Shown here one piece after another: positions 23,801 to 36,561 of a DNA stretch of 64,000 nt. Every line of letters begins with the position of its first letter. Positions within the stretch are counted from its first letter, which is position 1. Below the pieces are notes generated by a model. It saw only the letters and a program-made list of their open reading frames with translations. It ran no database searches and had not been told where the DNA came from. The position numbers and the translations under genes are program-made. Source of the DNA: Delphinapterus leucas (taxonomy: Eukaryota; Chordata; Mammalia; Artiodactyla; Monodontidae). The DNA is taken from positions 2,826,154 to 2,890,153 of the forward strand of contig NW_022098050.1 of NCBI RefSeq assembly GCF_002288925.2, in the 5' to 3' direction.

Positions 23801-25361
23801 TTCTTTTCTCTCAGATGTGTAACATACGGGGTTGTAGAAATGTCTTCGGGCCCCTGCCTAACTTCTAAACGCAGTCAATGAAGTTGGAACACAAGTGCCA
23901 TGAAGACCCCAACACTTGCTGGGCGTTGAGAAAAACTGTTAGTGACATTTCTGGAAATTAAACTGTATTAACACAAAGCAAGTAGAAAAAGAAATCCTTG
24001 GTAATGAAGTAGAGTTTGGCTTATCTAAGGACCATGAAGAGAGTTTTAAATGTGTTGTTTTGATATCTTTCATCTCTGTAGGAAAAGCAAAACAAAGGGT
24101 TTCTATCTGGATTAGAAACAGATTTATAATACTGAACTTTAGATGTAGGTGGTAGAAGAATTGAAGAGGTGGAAAGGCCAGAGACGCAAGAGTAGTAATT
24201 TCTGGATGATGGAGTTATGGGTGATTTTCATTTTCTCCTGAAAAATATAGAAAAGTGCATCATTTACTCTTTTATTATACTTTTCTACATGTTTCAGTTT
24301 TTACAGTAAAAATATTTTAACTTTATTAAAGAAAGAAAGTTTGGTGCTTTGGAGAGAGAACTTCTCAACTATAAATAAAGTTTCAATACCATAAAGAGAC
24401 CTATTTCTAGAAAATTCTGAATGGGTCAATGTCTTTTTGGGGGAAAAGCAAAATAAAACATAAAAAACAAAGGAATAAACAACGCTTCCGTTAACAAGGG
24501 CGCTTTCATTCTAATGCAGCTGATTTCTTTCTAGAAGATATTGGACCCACGCTGAGATACGCAAACTGTGGTTCCAAGCCTCTTAGCTTCCAGATGAAAA
24601 GAAAAGCAACTTGATGTTGTGTATTAGTGTGACTTAATATCTTATTGCAAGTTCTTCCTGCTGACTGTTTGCTTCTATTCTAACTCTAAGACATCAGCTT
24701 CACATAAAGATCAAAATTATTTCCCCCAAACAAAGGAGAGTCTCTCTCTCTTCCCTTCTTATCGATTGAACTTAGTAATATTTTAAAACTGTTTTGGGAT
24801 AATTTAGCTCTGTTTAATTTGGGGTGGGTACTAACTAACCAAACTCATGTTCTTTTTAGGTGAGATGATGTTTTTGAGTTCACTCAGTTCAGCTGCATTA
24901 CATTACACTGTAATAATTATGGGCTAAAGACCGCAAACTAGGCCCCGCTCCTTCTTTAGGGAGGCATTGGGAGAGCACCATATTTCATTTATATCAGTCT
25001 TATATTTAAAACTGTAGTTGCAGTTTGAAGGGTTGTTTCCTCATTAAACCTAGGTTGGAACAATACAAACATTGAATAATGTCTTGAGTTTATTTTTTTC
25101 TATTTTAAGGACAATCTTACTGTGAATGATAATAGATATTCTGGAAAACCAGAGTGGGGAAAAGCACCTCTTAACAACAGCAAAATTTGTTTATCATTCT
25201 TTTACAGTTATGTTAACTTTTTAAATTAACTGGGAGAAGGAGTAAATATAAATGAGTTACAGGTTCTAGGAATTTTCCCCCATTCTTCTTCACTGGTATA
25301 ATGAGGAAAAATGGTACATAAAAATCTGGCTTTATAAAGTAAAAGCTAAGAAGTTCTAGTA

Positions 25362-25640
25362 ATTTTTTTATTCAAGTATAGTTGATATACAATATTATAT
25401 AAGTTACAGGTGGACAATATATAGTGATTCACAATTTTAAAGGTTATACTCCAATTATAGTTATTATAAAATATAGGCTATATTGCCCATGTTGTACAAT
25501 ATATCCTTATAGCTTATTTTATACCTAATAGTTTGTACCCCTTAATCTCCTACCCCTATATTGGCCCTCCCCCTTCCCTCTCCCCACTGGCAACCACTAG
25601 TTTGTTCTCTATATCTGTGAGTCTAGTATTTTTTATAGAA
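25362..25640 (-). repeat. Antisense L1 3'-end fragment
   Basis: Text attcaagtatagttgatata (25371), tacaatattatataagttac, then ccccactggcaaccactagt is the reverse of an old artiodactyl-type L1 3' UTR. Confidence 0.7.
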
Positions 25641-25739
25641 CATTGCAAGATGATTCACCGTTGTACTTCTCTCTTTAGTAAACTTTCAAAAGACTTTAAA
25701 ATAATAATGGCCTAAATTTGAAGAGTTTTCTTGTTGTTT

Positions 25740-25860
25740 GCAAAGTGCTTTTACATACAGTATTTAATTCCATCCACTGTAAAACCTTGTGAGCTAACTG
25801 TCATTATCTTTTTTTTACAGTTGAGAATTGAGGCTCAGTGAGATTATGCAAGTGGCTTTT
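25740..25860 (+). repeat. MIR SINE remnant
   Basis: The words caaagtgcttttacatacag and cagttgagaattgaggctca are typical of MIR. Confidence 0.65.
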
Positions 25861-26127
25861 CTTTCTTTTTAACCAGTTTGGTTCTTGTGTAGCTTCTCAG
25901 AGCATGTGTGTCATAGGAAGATAACGTGGCGTATAGGAAATCATAATCAGTATTTCTTTTGAAAACGTGTTTTTATTAACTACCTTAGAGGGTCTCTGGT
26001 ACCACAGATTATTTGTGCTGACACCAACATGCATGGTTTCAGCTAAGGAATAAACTCTTTCCACTATGGCGCTTGAAAATGGGATAAAGTGGAAAAAAAA
26101 ATAGATCAACCTGCTGATTACCTACGT

Positions 26128-26345
26128 TAGGAATCAGCAAACTATGCCCCACAGGTGAAATCCCCCTATGGCCTGTTTTTGTAAATAAAGTTTTATTGGC
26201 ACACAGCCATGCTCGTTCGTTTCTGTGTAGTCTGTGGCTGCCTTTGCACTACAGTGGCAGAGTTGAGTAGTTGCGATAGAGACCGGGGCCTGCAAAGCCT
26301 AAAATATTTACTCTTTGTAAATACAGAAAATGTTCGCCAAACCTT
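26128..26345 (-). mobile_element. hAT-type (Charlie-like) nonautonomous transposon
   Basis: Contains tttgtaaataaagttttatt (26178) and gttgagtagttgcgatagag (26261), the signature of a common mammalian element with caggggttggcaaac-type ends. Related copies lie at 32103 and 52650. Confidence 0.65.
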
Positions 26346-26863
26346 GGTCTACACAATACTGAAAAACTACCTTGAACGATTTTGATGAAAATACTTAATT
26401 TATGGCTACATTTAGACAACTTCTCAAGTAAAACAAAACAAAACAAAACTCATTTGGAGTAATTGTATGAGTCTTGCAGAATTCCAAGAAGAATAGTAGA
26501 GTGTGTTTCTTATCAGCTTTCTTAACCAGTAGTGGCAAATAGCAGAAGTCTTAGGGCCTTTCACAAATTTATTAAACACCTACTACATGTGAAACTCTGT
26601 GCTAAGATTTTTATTAGTTGGGAAGAACAGTGGATTGCAAGGGGGTACACCTGGGTTTCAGGGCCACCTCTGTGATTAGCTCCTTCTGGGACCTTCTTTC
26701 ATTTCCATTGGTAGACTGCAAATGCTTTCCATTAAACACAGCCCCTCCTCAGCATCCAGAGAATTGCTTTTTCCTCTGAACCTTCATTTTATTCATTCAG
26801 CTCTTAACATGTGCTGGTGTTTCACTTGTTTGTTTGTTTTAGTCTTTAAAAATTCTGAGCTTG

Positions 26864-27067
26864 GGCTTCCCTGGTGGTACAGTGGTTGAGCGTACGCCTG
26901 CCGATGCAGGGGACACGGGTTCGTGCCCCAGTCCGGGAAGATCCCACATGCCGCGGAGCGGCTGGGCCCGTGAGCCATGGCCCCTGAGCCTGCGCGTCCG
27001 TAGCCTGTGCTCCGCAACGGGAGAGGCCACAACAGTGAGAGGCCCGCGTACCGCAAAAAAAAAAAAG
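26864..27067 (+). mobile_element. CHR-2-type SINE
   Basis: A full-length copy from gggcttccctggtggtacag to the A tail. The TSD ttctgagcttg lies at 26853-26863 and 27068-27078. Confidence 0.93.
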
Positions 27068-27393
27068 TTCTGAGCTTGATTTTATTATTCAAGTAAAATA
27101 TATTTGTTGTTGAAACAACAGAAGGGCAGAAAACAGATAAGCACAACTAAAAAAATTTTAAAGTTCTAATCCAGCTAACTAAAGAAAACAATTCTTAATG
27201 TTTTGTTGTATATCCTTACTAATGTTTTTACAGTGGTAAGCTGGTAAACCGTAAACTGTCTGGGGGTGGCAGGGCGGGGGTGGAAGCCCTGATTTGCAGT
27301 ATTTGCTGATTTCTGTGATTTAAGTATGTCCATTATGGCCTATTTCAAGTTATGAAGTTGTTTAAGAACTGGCTCACAAAATTCCTAACTATT

Positions 27394-27764
27394 GGGCTTC
27401 CCTGGTGGGATAGTGGTTAAGAATCTGCCTGCCAGTGCAGGGGACGTGGGTTCAATCCCTGGTCTGGGAAGATCCCACATGCTGCAGAGCAACTAAGCCA
27501 ATGTGCCACAACTACTGAGCCTGTGCTCTAGAGCCTGCGAGCCACAACTACTGAGCTTGTGTGCTCTAGGGCCTGCGTACCACAACTACTGAGCCTATAT
27601 GCTGCAACTACTAAAGCCCGTGTGCCTAGAGCCCATGCTCTGCAACAAGAGAAGCCACCACAATGATAAGCCCGTGCACCGCAACGAAGAGTAGCCCCTG
27701 CTCGCTGCAACTAGAGAAAGCCCGTGTGCAGCAACACAGACCCAATGCAGCCAAAAAAAAAAAA
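27394..27764 (+). mobile_element. Long CHR-type SINE
   Basis: The head gggcttccctggtgggatag is followed by the long body with repeated ccacaactactgagc units and a final caatgcagcc plus A tail. Imperfect TSD: aaaattcctaactatt before, aaaaattccgaactactt after. Confidence 0.92.
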
Positions 27765-28224
27765 AAATTCCGAACTACTTAATTGTCTCATGAGTCAGTA
27801 TGAGCCAGCTCAGGCACTTCACTATTTATGTATAGGTGTGTATGTGTGTGTGATTTGTGTGTATGTATATATATGTCATTTTCTTTTTATTAAAAATGGA
27901 ATTTTCTATATATATTCCATTGTAATTTACTCCTTTTGCTTACCAAATATAGGAAACATTTTTATATACCAGTATATGTATGTGTATACTATCAATTTTA
28001 AGGACTGGATAATATTTCATTGAATACATATATTAGGATTTATTTAATCATTGTTTTATTTGAGGACCTTTAGAGTATTTCCAGAATTTTGCTATTACAA
28101 ATAATGGTATGATTCACATTTTTGCAGTAGGCTTTCTTTCTAAGTGAGGAAATACATGAGAAATATCTTATAAACTGAAAGTGCTATATGAATATTAGTT
28201 GTATTAATTATTTATTATCCTTAT

Positions 28225-28350
28225 TATGTATAGGTCCCATATTCTTGCTTAGATTGTTAGCACCTCTGAATGAGGCGGGTATCCAGCTATCTTTGCATTC
28301 CCCACAGCACTTAGCAGAGTGCATCTGCATTCATCACATATTTGAGAATA
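28225..28350 (+). repeat. L2 LINE 3' end remnant
   Basis: Text ttagattgttagcacctctg, followed by tgcattccccacagcactta and gcagagtgcat, is the typical L2 end. Confidence 0.6.
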
Positions 28351-29422
28351 AAGAAGATGGTCAGTTTATTCTGTCTTCTAGTCCTTGTTGTGGTCAGCGG
28401 TCCAACAGTGTAAAGTTGCTAGGCCTCAAGCAGTCCTCAGTCATAGATTTGAGTTTTTCCTCAGAACAAATTCAGTTGGATCAGCTGGACTTGAACTCAA
28501 AACCTTGAACTTCATTGTTTTCAGCTGAACAAGCTGGTCCACACTGTTTTACATGTTTTCATGTAATAAAGTGTCCATGACTCCAGTGGACAAAATGTAG
28601 CAGACAATTGCCTGTCGCTCTCCCTCCCCTTCCCCCCATACTACTACGTACCTCTTTTTCTCTCAGGAACAAACGAACAAGGATAATAATCACAAAATAT
28701 ATCCACTTTGTATTTACTAAAGAAGTTCCTGCATTTCGTTTCTTACATCAGGTTTTATTCTTTCGAATTATGCATGTATTCTTGTTGCCCTGGTTGCCTC
28801 GAGGTGAGAGTACAAAGTTAACAATACTCAATAAAATAAACGGAGCCATAAAATCTTCTGGCAGCATTATAAGGTTGTTATAAAAATGCACGTTTGGGGA
28901 AAAAAATGTCCTTTAACAATTTTTAAACCTAAGGCCATGAACGTTTTTCTTATTCCTAGGAAAAAAATACTTTTCCCCAACATTTTGTTATGAAAATTTA
29001 CAAACATACAGAAGACAACTTGAAAGAATTGTACGGTGAACACCCAAGTACTTGTCACCTAGATTCTACAGTTAATGTTTTATTTCACACATCTGTCCAT
29101 TCCTATATCAATCCCTCAATCCATTTGTGAGTGTGTGTGTATAAATCATATACGTCAGTACTCTTCCTCTCTTTGATACCCATATCATTACCTAAAGAGG
29201 GAAATCCAATTTTAAAAGCCAGGTACTCTATCAGTCTAGAAAGGTGACTGCTTAAGGCTCCATCCCTAGGGCAGGCTTGAAACTCCATAGATAAGACAGA
29301 GCTGGCAGGCTTCCAGGCATGTCCCGTAAAAGCTTAAGAGAGCAGAGATGGTAATGTGGTCTTCCAGGGGAATTCTAGATGGGAAACTACTGGGGGATCT
29401 TCCAACCATAGCTGCTGGTTTT

Positions 29423-29726
29423 TTTTAATATATATACATTTATTTATTTTATTTTATTTATTTTTGGCTGCGTTGGGTCTTCGTTGCTGCCCGCGGGCTT
29501 TTCTCTAGTTGCAGAGAGCGGTGGCATCTCTTGTTGTGGAGCATGGGCTCTAGGTGCACGGGCTCAGCAGTTGTGGCTCAAGGGCTCTAGAGCGCAGGCT
29601 CGGTAGTTGTGGCGCACAGGTTTAGTTGCTCCGTGGCATGTAGGATCTTCCCGGGCCAGGGCGTGAACCCGTGTCCCCTGCATTGGCAGGCGGATTCTTA
29701 ACCACTGCGCCACCAGGGAAGTCCCG
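29423..29726 (-). mobile_element. Long CHR-type SINE (reverse)
   Basis: A T-rich left end, tttggctgcgttgggtcttc, and right end ccaccagggaagtccc. TSD tagctgctgg(t)n at 29409-29422 and tagctgctgtttt at 29727-29739. Confidence 0.92.
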
Positions 29727-29779
29727 TAGCTGCTGTTTTAACTGAGGTAATTTGGGACATCTATTGGATGTGAAAAAAA

Positions 29780-29850
29780 TATATGTGCATATATATATAT
29801 ATACACAAATATATGTGTGTGTGTATATACATGCATACACACATACCCAT
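29780..29850. repeat. (TA)n/(TG)n simple repeat
   Basis: Mixed run atatatgtgcatatatatat followed by tgtgtgtgtgtatatac. Low complexity. Confidence 0.75.
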
Positions 29851-30287
29851 ATACTGTATTATCTCCATAGTAGTGCAGCAAAGTAGGTTTTATCTCTGCT
29901 TTGTAATTGAGGGAAAGGGCTTGGGTTAAATGACCTGCTCAGGGCTGCACAGCTAATATGTGTCAGGAAGGGAAATGGAATGTTTTTCTGTGGCTCTGGA
30001 GCCTGAACCACTTCCCATTCCATTCTCTACTTGGTTTCCTTGCCTCAGTGGCCTTCGGTGTCACCTCTGAATTTGGTTCACACTCAGGCCAGTTGGCCTG
30101 GTGGAGGGCCTCAAGAGGACTGCATGCTCAGAACTGGTCCTTAGAGAGGATGATTTTAGAGGAGCGGCTACAGTTCAGAGTAACCAAGTCAAGGCTTTGA
30201 GAATCAGGCTAAGTGAAAGCAGGGTAACTGAGAAAAGACAGAATCCTGTCTGCCTCTGATTATCATGACTTGCTGGTTTGTTTCCAG

Positions 30288-30550
30288 GTGTTTTGAAGTC
30301 TTCTGCATCTATTGTCAGTCAAACCACATCGAAGAGCCTTATGTCAGCATCACCAAGAAGCGACAGATGCCAAAAAATGGCCTCTCAGAGGAAATTGAGA
30401 AGGAAGTGGGCCAGGCAGAGGGCAAGCTATTCACCCACCGATCTGCGTTCAGCCGGGCATCAGTGATCCAGGCTTTCCTGGGCTCAGCCCCTCAGCTGAC
30501 CCTGCAGCTGTATATAACCGCCCTGCAGCAGGATGTCACTATCGGAAGAT
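30288..30550 (+). CDS. XK: XK coding exon 2
   Basis: This exon encodes residues 82-169 plus the first base of codon 170. It opens with the split arginine (AG|G), then [20 protein letters not shown]. The middle is the charged cytoplasmic loop ([20 protein letters not shown]) and the end is the start of a membrane helix ([20 protein letters not shown]). The APQL motif is shared by XKR-family scramblases. Length 263 nt and entry/exit phases fit the known three-exon XK layout (coding boundaries after nt 245 and 508). Acceptor tttccag and donor gtatgt at 30551 are good. No stop or shift is seen. The third exon, which carries most membrane helices and the KEL-linking cysteine, is not in the window. 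Residue 91 is a cysteine where I recall another residue in human. Confidence 0.96.
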
Positions 30551-30664
30551 GTATGTATATTTTTTTATTTCTATTTGCATTTGGGAATCAAAGTGGAGAG
30601 CAAAACATAAGGTTTATCTTGTTTTTGGCGAAGTTCGTTTATATGTGCATCCAATCCTAAGTCT

Positions 30665-31090
30665 GTGTTCCAGTTACTAAGCTCAAAACATAGTGAATTA
30701 AAATAATAACGACGTTTATTTTGCTTATGAATCTGCCCTTTAGGCAGGGCTCACCTATGCTCCACTGTGTATTAGCCGGGGTGGCTCAAAGATGTAGAGT
30801 TAGAATCCATTGAGGACTCATTCACCCGCATTTCTTATGGTCGATGCTGGCTGTTGCTCGGGGCTTCAGATCTTCCCCACTTCATCTCTCCATGTAGGTT
30901 AGTTTGGGCTTCCTCACAGCATGGTGGCTGCTTTCAAGGGCAAGTATCCTAAGAGTGAGAGAGGGCCAGGTGGTAGAGTATCCCTTTTGTGATCCAGCTT
31001 TGGAAGTCATGCAGCATCACTTCTGTATTTTCTTTGTTGAAGCAGTCAGGAATCCTGTAGAGGTTCAAGGGAAAGGGAGGAAAGGAAACT
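30665..31090 (+). repeat. Ancient dispersed repeat (copy 1 of 3), family unassigned
   Basis: Shares wording and order with 48970-49470 and 50825-51190: gcttcctcacagcatggtgg (30908), gcaagtatcctaagagtgag, ggaagtcatgcagcatcact. An old mammalian repeat whose name I cannot give safely. Confidence 0.5.
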
Positions 31091-32102
31091 CTGACTTTTG
31101 TTGGGGAATGGCAGAGTTCTAGAAGTTCACTGCTGTGACATTTTGGAAAATACAACTTGCCGTAGGCTGAAAATACAGCCGCCAGAGGCTGGGCCTCTTT
31201 GGTTTTTGCCTCTGTCATTCAGTGATAGTTGTAAACCAGCTGATACACAGTTGGCTGTAACAGCTTTTTTGTGGTGAATGAGGGAATCAAGAGCACTGTC
31301 CTGTTTTCTTGAAGTTCTAATAGGTATCTCAGCTTTAAAATGAACACAGTTCTCTAACCTTTGGGCTATTCTCGCATCATCAAATTGAGGGCAGGTTTTG
31401 ATTAAGCCAAATTTTAAAGAAAAAACCTGTACATGCATTGGACACATGTGAAAAACCTTCATATGAAAAGAGGAAAGAATCCTTCACAAATATTAATATT
31501 ATTAGTAAATGAAAACCAGATATTCTGATAAGTTTTGCTATATAGATAAACAAAAGTGAGTTAAAAGCCTTAGGCTGAAAAAATACATATTTAAGACAGC
31601 ACTGAAACTGGAATCTTTTAAAATAAATCACTCATTAATCTCACTTCCCTCAGTATTATCCTCTTTCTGCCTATAATCTAGGCTGGATGGTAAAATGACT
31701 TTAATTTATGGCTGGGTCACAGGATATTTGCATGTTACAACTGTATCCCTTATCCAGGTTACCTCAGAGTGACTATGATTCTTAAGATATATCAGGACTT
31801 TAGGTTGAGATCTTGGACCTTGGTGGATTAACATTTATGTGAAAATGCCTCCCACAGCCCCAGGTAGACAGTAGGTGCTCAATAAATGTAGCAGCATCCT
31901 TGTTCTCTAAGGACTTATAACTAGAATGGGCATTGACCAAGGTGAGTCCTCTGCATGCCACTATACCCTTTTCCCAGTTCATTATTTTTCTATGTGGCAG
32001 GAACACAGCAGGAGACCAGATGTGGTGATAACCTATTTGATTTTTACAAGTAGATTCAATTTTCTTCTCAAGTTATTGAAAATGAAGATTGTCTTTTAGT
32101 TC

Positions 32103-32336
32103 AGAAGTTGGCAAACAGCAGCCCGTGGATGTAATCAGGCATTGCTTGTTTTTGTAAATAAAATTTTATTGGAATGCAGCCACACCCTTTCATTCACCTG
32201 TTCTCTATGTCTGCTTTGTTTGCTTGTTTGTTTTTTTAGCAGAGTTGAGTCCTTGAGTAGTTGCAACAGAGAAAGTATGGTCCACAAAGCATAAAGTATT
32301 TACTGTCTGGCTCTCTACAGAAAGTTTGCCAACCCT
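32103..32336 (-). mobile_element. hAT-type (Charlie-like) nonautonomous transposon
   Basis: Runs from cagaagttggcaaac to agtttgccaaccctag, so both inverted ends are visible. The interior includes tttgtaaataaaattttatt and gagtagttgcaacagagaaa. Confidence 0.7.
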
Positions 32337-33609
32337 AGTTACAGTTTTCCAGACAGAATTCTATTCAGGAAAATGAGATGTCTATCTCATAAAATATGAG
32401 ATATCTCATAAAATGTCAGTGTCACAAAGAATATCTGTGACATGCCCCCCAAGAACTTGGAATAAGTCCTCTGAGAATTAAATGATCAATCAAATATATA
32501 GAGAGAAAGGAAGTGGGCATGGTCCTCTTAAAAATATAGATGACTGCCAGTTGTATAGGTTTTGACTAACCCTAATCACTGCCTTAACATATCTGAGGAA
32601 GGGATCCCTCACCCGGAAGGGGAAAGGCAGTTGTAACTGGAGGACAGGCTGGGGTGTGTCACAGAGGCAAACATTGGCAATATCTGTCATATGATTAGGA
32701 ATGCATTTGGTGCAAGGAATAAACACTTGACTACAAGGTTAAACAACCCATTATTTTGCTTATCTAAGATGAAGTTGGAGTTAGGCCGTTGCTGGCATTA
32801 TATCAGCTGCTCACAATGGTAAAGTTGATGTTCCTGAAGTTCCATTGGTCTTTCTTTTGGGTTGCTACTGCATAGAATCCATCATAGCTGCATTCAAGGT
32901 AGAAAGAGGGGATGAAGGCAGAAGGGCGAGTGTCTTTCTTCCTTTATTAGTAAGTAAAAGCTTTCCTAGAAACCTCCCTAATAGACTTTATTTAGGTCTC
33001 ATTGACCAGGACTGGTCACATGGTCACCTCGGTGCAAGAAATGCTAGGAAAGCTGGGCATAGAAATGATTGCCACCAGTGGCTTACAGCAGCATTCCTTC
33101 AACTTTGCTGACGTTGATTAGAGTCACAGGAGGTGGAGGGGGGGGCCTGTTAAAACTCTACAGATAACCTGGACGTTGTGATTTGCTGGGTATGGAATGG
33201 GAGCCTACAATATGTCTCTTGATTTTTTCTCTTTTGTTTTTTAAATAAATGCTCCAGGTAATTTTTATCTTCAGCAAAGTTTGGGAACACTGGACTAGAC
33301 TAGTCATAACCTGCCCAGGGTTGGGCCCCTTGCCACCCACAAGGAAATTATGTTTTCTTAAACTATAAGAGGAGGAATGGATATTGAGTGGGCAGCTAAC
33401 AGTATCTGCCACACCTTGTGTCCAGACCGATAGAAATGTCCATTCTTGACAGGAGAGGGACATGAAGTCCATCAGAACCTGACCCCATTCAACTTTCAAA
33501 GTCTATATAACCCCTTCTCTCTGATTCTATGCTCACTGAGCAAACATTGATGAATTTGGCCTTGGCAGAGCTTAAAGGGGAGGTGGAGCTGGCCACGTGG
33601 CCCACTGGA

Positions 33610-33895
33610 GAGGTTTTTGTTAATTGCAGTATAATGCATATAACATAAAATTCACCATTTTAAGAGTACAATTCAGTAGATTTCAGGATATTCACAGTGT
33701 TGTGTAACCATCACCACTACCTAATTTTAGAATATTTTCGTTACATAGAAAAGAAATCCCATACTCGTTAGCAGTCACTCCTCATTTCCCCTCCCCAGAC
33801 CCTGGCTATCACTAACCTACTTTCTGTCTCTATGGATTTGCCTATTGTACATATTTCATATAAATGGAATCATACACTGTTGGAGAGTTTTTTTC
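33610..33895 (-). repeat. Antisense old L1 3'-end fragment
   Basis: The text agtataatgcatataacataaa, then aaccatcaccactacctaat and tatggatttgcctattgtac, reads as the reverse of an L1M-class 3' end. Confidence 0.65.
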
Positions 33896-34134
33896 CCATA
33901 GTCAGTGAATAATGGACACTGTCTATGAGCCTCAGTCTTTGCGTGAGACTAGTCAGCTCTCAGGGGCTTGATCAAGTCTCTGGACCTTGGAGGATAGGTT
34001 GGTCTGAGGCCCAGGTGAGTGCACCAAGGTTACTGTGTTCTGTGAAGGCCCCTGCATCCTGCCATTTGGCCTGCCTGGATCTCAAAGTGCCCTTGTCTCT
34101 TCCAGTCAAAGTGGTCTTGTTGGTAGTAATGATG

Positions 34135-34240
34135 ACTGTTTCTCAGATCCTTGCTTTGTGCTAGGCACTGTGATTGGCATGATTGTGTTTCATGTTCACA
34201 GCATCCCTGTGAGGTAGATCTGATTACCTCCATCTTACTA
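34135..34240 (+). repeat. MIR SINE remnant
   Basis: The words ctttgtgctaggcactgtga, gttcacagcatccctgtgag and gtagatctgattacctccat are classical MIR. Confidence 0.7.
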
Positions 34241-34249
34241 AAGTTGGAA

Positions 34250-34945
34250 ATTGTACTCATTGTCTACCAGAGGAGGCAGGATTTGGGGTTAGATTTATGT
34301 GAATTCATTCATGAAGTCAATGAATATGTATTGAAAACGTCCTGTGTTCCTGACCTTGTGCTGGGCTATGAGGGTAAAGTGGTGAATAAGGTGGACCGGC
34401 ACATATCCTTTTGGAACATGATAGAGAAACATGAAACAGATAGTCATATACTTATTTTATTTCAGGTAAATCCTGCAAAGTGAAAGTCCTGTGTAAGGGT
34501 CTATTGGGGGAATCTAACCAAGTCTGGGAGATGAGGGAAAATTTTCCAGAGGAACTTAAGTTGAAACCAAAATCTGGTAGATGAGGAGAAGTCAAATGAA
34601 GGAAAAGCGAGAAAGGGCATCCCAGCGTTTCACACTTTATCCCAGAGGCAAGAGGAAGCCATTGATGATTTTTAAACAACACAGTATCGTGATCAGACTT
34701 AGTTTTAGAAGCTGATTACTCTGGAAAATGGATCGGAAGGGGGCGAGGGGAGAAACAAGGAGGCCAGGAAGTGGGCTGCTACAATGGTCAAGTTGAGAAT
34801 GATAATGGCTTGGGCTGGAACAGGAGAAATGGGTTATTGGAGCCATATTAATGATGTAGAAGTGGAACAAGGTGATGATTGAATGGGATGGTGAGGCAGA
34901 GAGAGATGTCAAAAATGGTTCCCAGGTTCCTGACATATATTATTT
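34250..34945 (+). repeat. Ancient long repeat, family unassigned
   Basis: Text such as gtgatcagacttagttttag (34689), gaagtgggctgctacaatgg and aaaaatggttcccaggttcc is found in many mammalian genomes as a decayed repeat. Related wording is seen at 85-370 and 46690-46830. Confidence 0.45.
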
Positions 34946-35479
34946 CGTTACATCCTGCGTCATTACAAAACAAGGACTTGAGACAGGGCTTTTTAGCTAG
35001 TGCTGTGATACTCTCTGTGAAAGATACCCTTCTGTCCTCTCTTGTGGACACTGGTAAATAGTAATATTATATAAACCTACCATCTGCAATTCAAGCAGTT
35101 CTTGTGATTACTAAATATTACTGGACTTATTTTTGAATGTATCCCATTGTAAACACAATTATAAATCTCATTCTCAGATGAAACACCTAACCTATGATCA
35201 TTTATTTGAGAGAGGAACAGAGTTAGCAGTGGCTGAATACATGTTTTAAGATGTATAAGTATATAAATTCTGTCCCAAGTGATGGACTCGAAAGCACACA
35301 CAGTTCTTATAAACACTCTTATGTGCTAAGTTTAAAAAAAATTGTCATGTCAAGTGATGTATACTAATTGCTCTCCTAGCAGTGTCAACATCTGGCATTT
35401 TCTCCTGTGCATCATATGCTGAAGGGCCACCCTCTGCTGCCTCTTGGCCTGTCATAAAGGACTGATCAGAGGCTGCGCA

Positions 35480-35730
35480 GCCGGCTTGAACTGTGGCATC
35501 AGTGGACCTGGGTTCACCATCCCAGTTCCCCACTTTCTGGCTACATGATCTTGGACATTCATCTATTTTCTGTGGGCAGCAGCTTCCTCACCTGTAAAAC
35601 GGGGATAATCAGCGTTCCTCCATCTTGGGATTTTCCCAAAGACGAAGTCACCGTGTGCCTGTAAACCGCGGCTTAACACAGAGCCTGGCACAGGGCACGC
35701 CCTTAACAGATGGCTGCCTGTGTCTCCCTC
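35480..35730 (+). repeat. MIR SINE remnant
   Basis: Order cagtggacctgggttcacca, cagcttcctcacctgtaaaa, cggggataatcagcgttcct, agcctggcacagggcacgcc is a near-complete MIR. Confidence 0.75.
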
Positions 35731-36561
35731 CCCGTGTACCAGATGCTCAGACAGGTTTCCCCAAGGTGCCGCCAGGCCTGGTTCTCCCGTGACTGCTGGA
35801 TGCTTGGGCCTCTGGCTGTGAAAACCCCGGCCTGCCAAAGCTCGAAGCTCGTGGGGAGACGAGAGTGAGAGTGCCTTCCGTGCAGGGGGGAAGCCAGGGC
35901 TGCATCCGGGAACCAGACAGCCCTCGCTCTGTCTGCTCCCCTCTGCCCGGTGACTCACCGTCTCTGCTTCCTTGTACCACCTAATAAAGCTTGGAGCTGA
36001 CTGAGCCTTTGCCAACTTCACAGCATTATCTAGAGTAACAGTGTCGGGTGTGCTTGGAGCTCAGTGGAGTAGGTGCTTGTTTAATCCAAGACACTTTTCT
36101 TGACACCTGGTGCTCATTCAGCCAAATATTTCCAGAAGCCTCATTGCCAAGATGTCCACCGCACAAATTTGTGGCTCGTTAGAGGAGCCGTGAAGGCCTC
36201 CTGGCTTCCACCAAACCCCCCTCTTGCTCTTCTGCTCACGTGAGTGGCCAGCAGGCCTCTCCCCAGCGACTGCAGGTGGAGAGTCACCTTCAGCTGGTCA
36301 CATCATGGCACCAACAGTGCCACCCCGTCCCTGAAGTGGAGCCTCTTGGTGTCTAGGGCATGGTTCCTCATCTTCCAGTGACCTTCAGCCAACAGGGAGT
36401 TGCCTCCAGGGTGGGTGGTGACAGGGAATCAATCATGATACTTAAATCCTGCCATGTTGATTAAATAGCATTTGATTAGGAAAAGCTGTTTACTTTGGCT
36501 TATGGCCGTGGCTTGTTTTAGCACAAAGCATAGTCTCCTGGATGCCTGACCAGAAGTCACA

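Larger units (their letters stand above)
23311..30287 (+). other. XK: XK intron 1
   Basis: An intron of about 7.0 kb from donor gtgcgt to acceptor ggtttgtttccag (30275-30287). It contains MIR, antisense L1, a hAT-like remnant, CHR SINEs at 26864, 27394 and 29423, and an L2 tail at about 28225-28350. The block 24000-25350 shows nothing that I can name. Confidence 0.9.
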
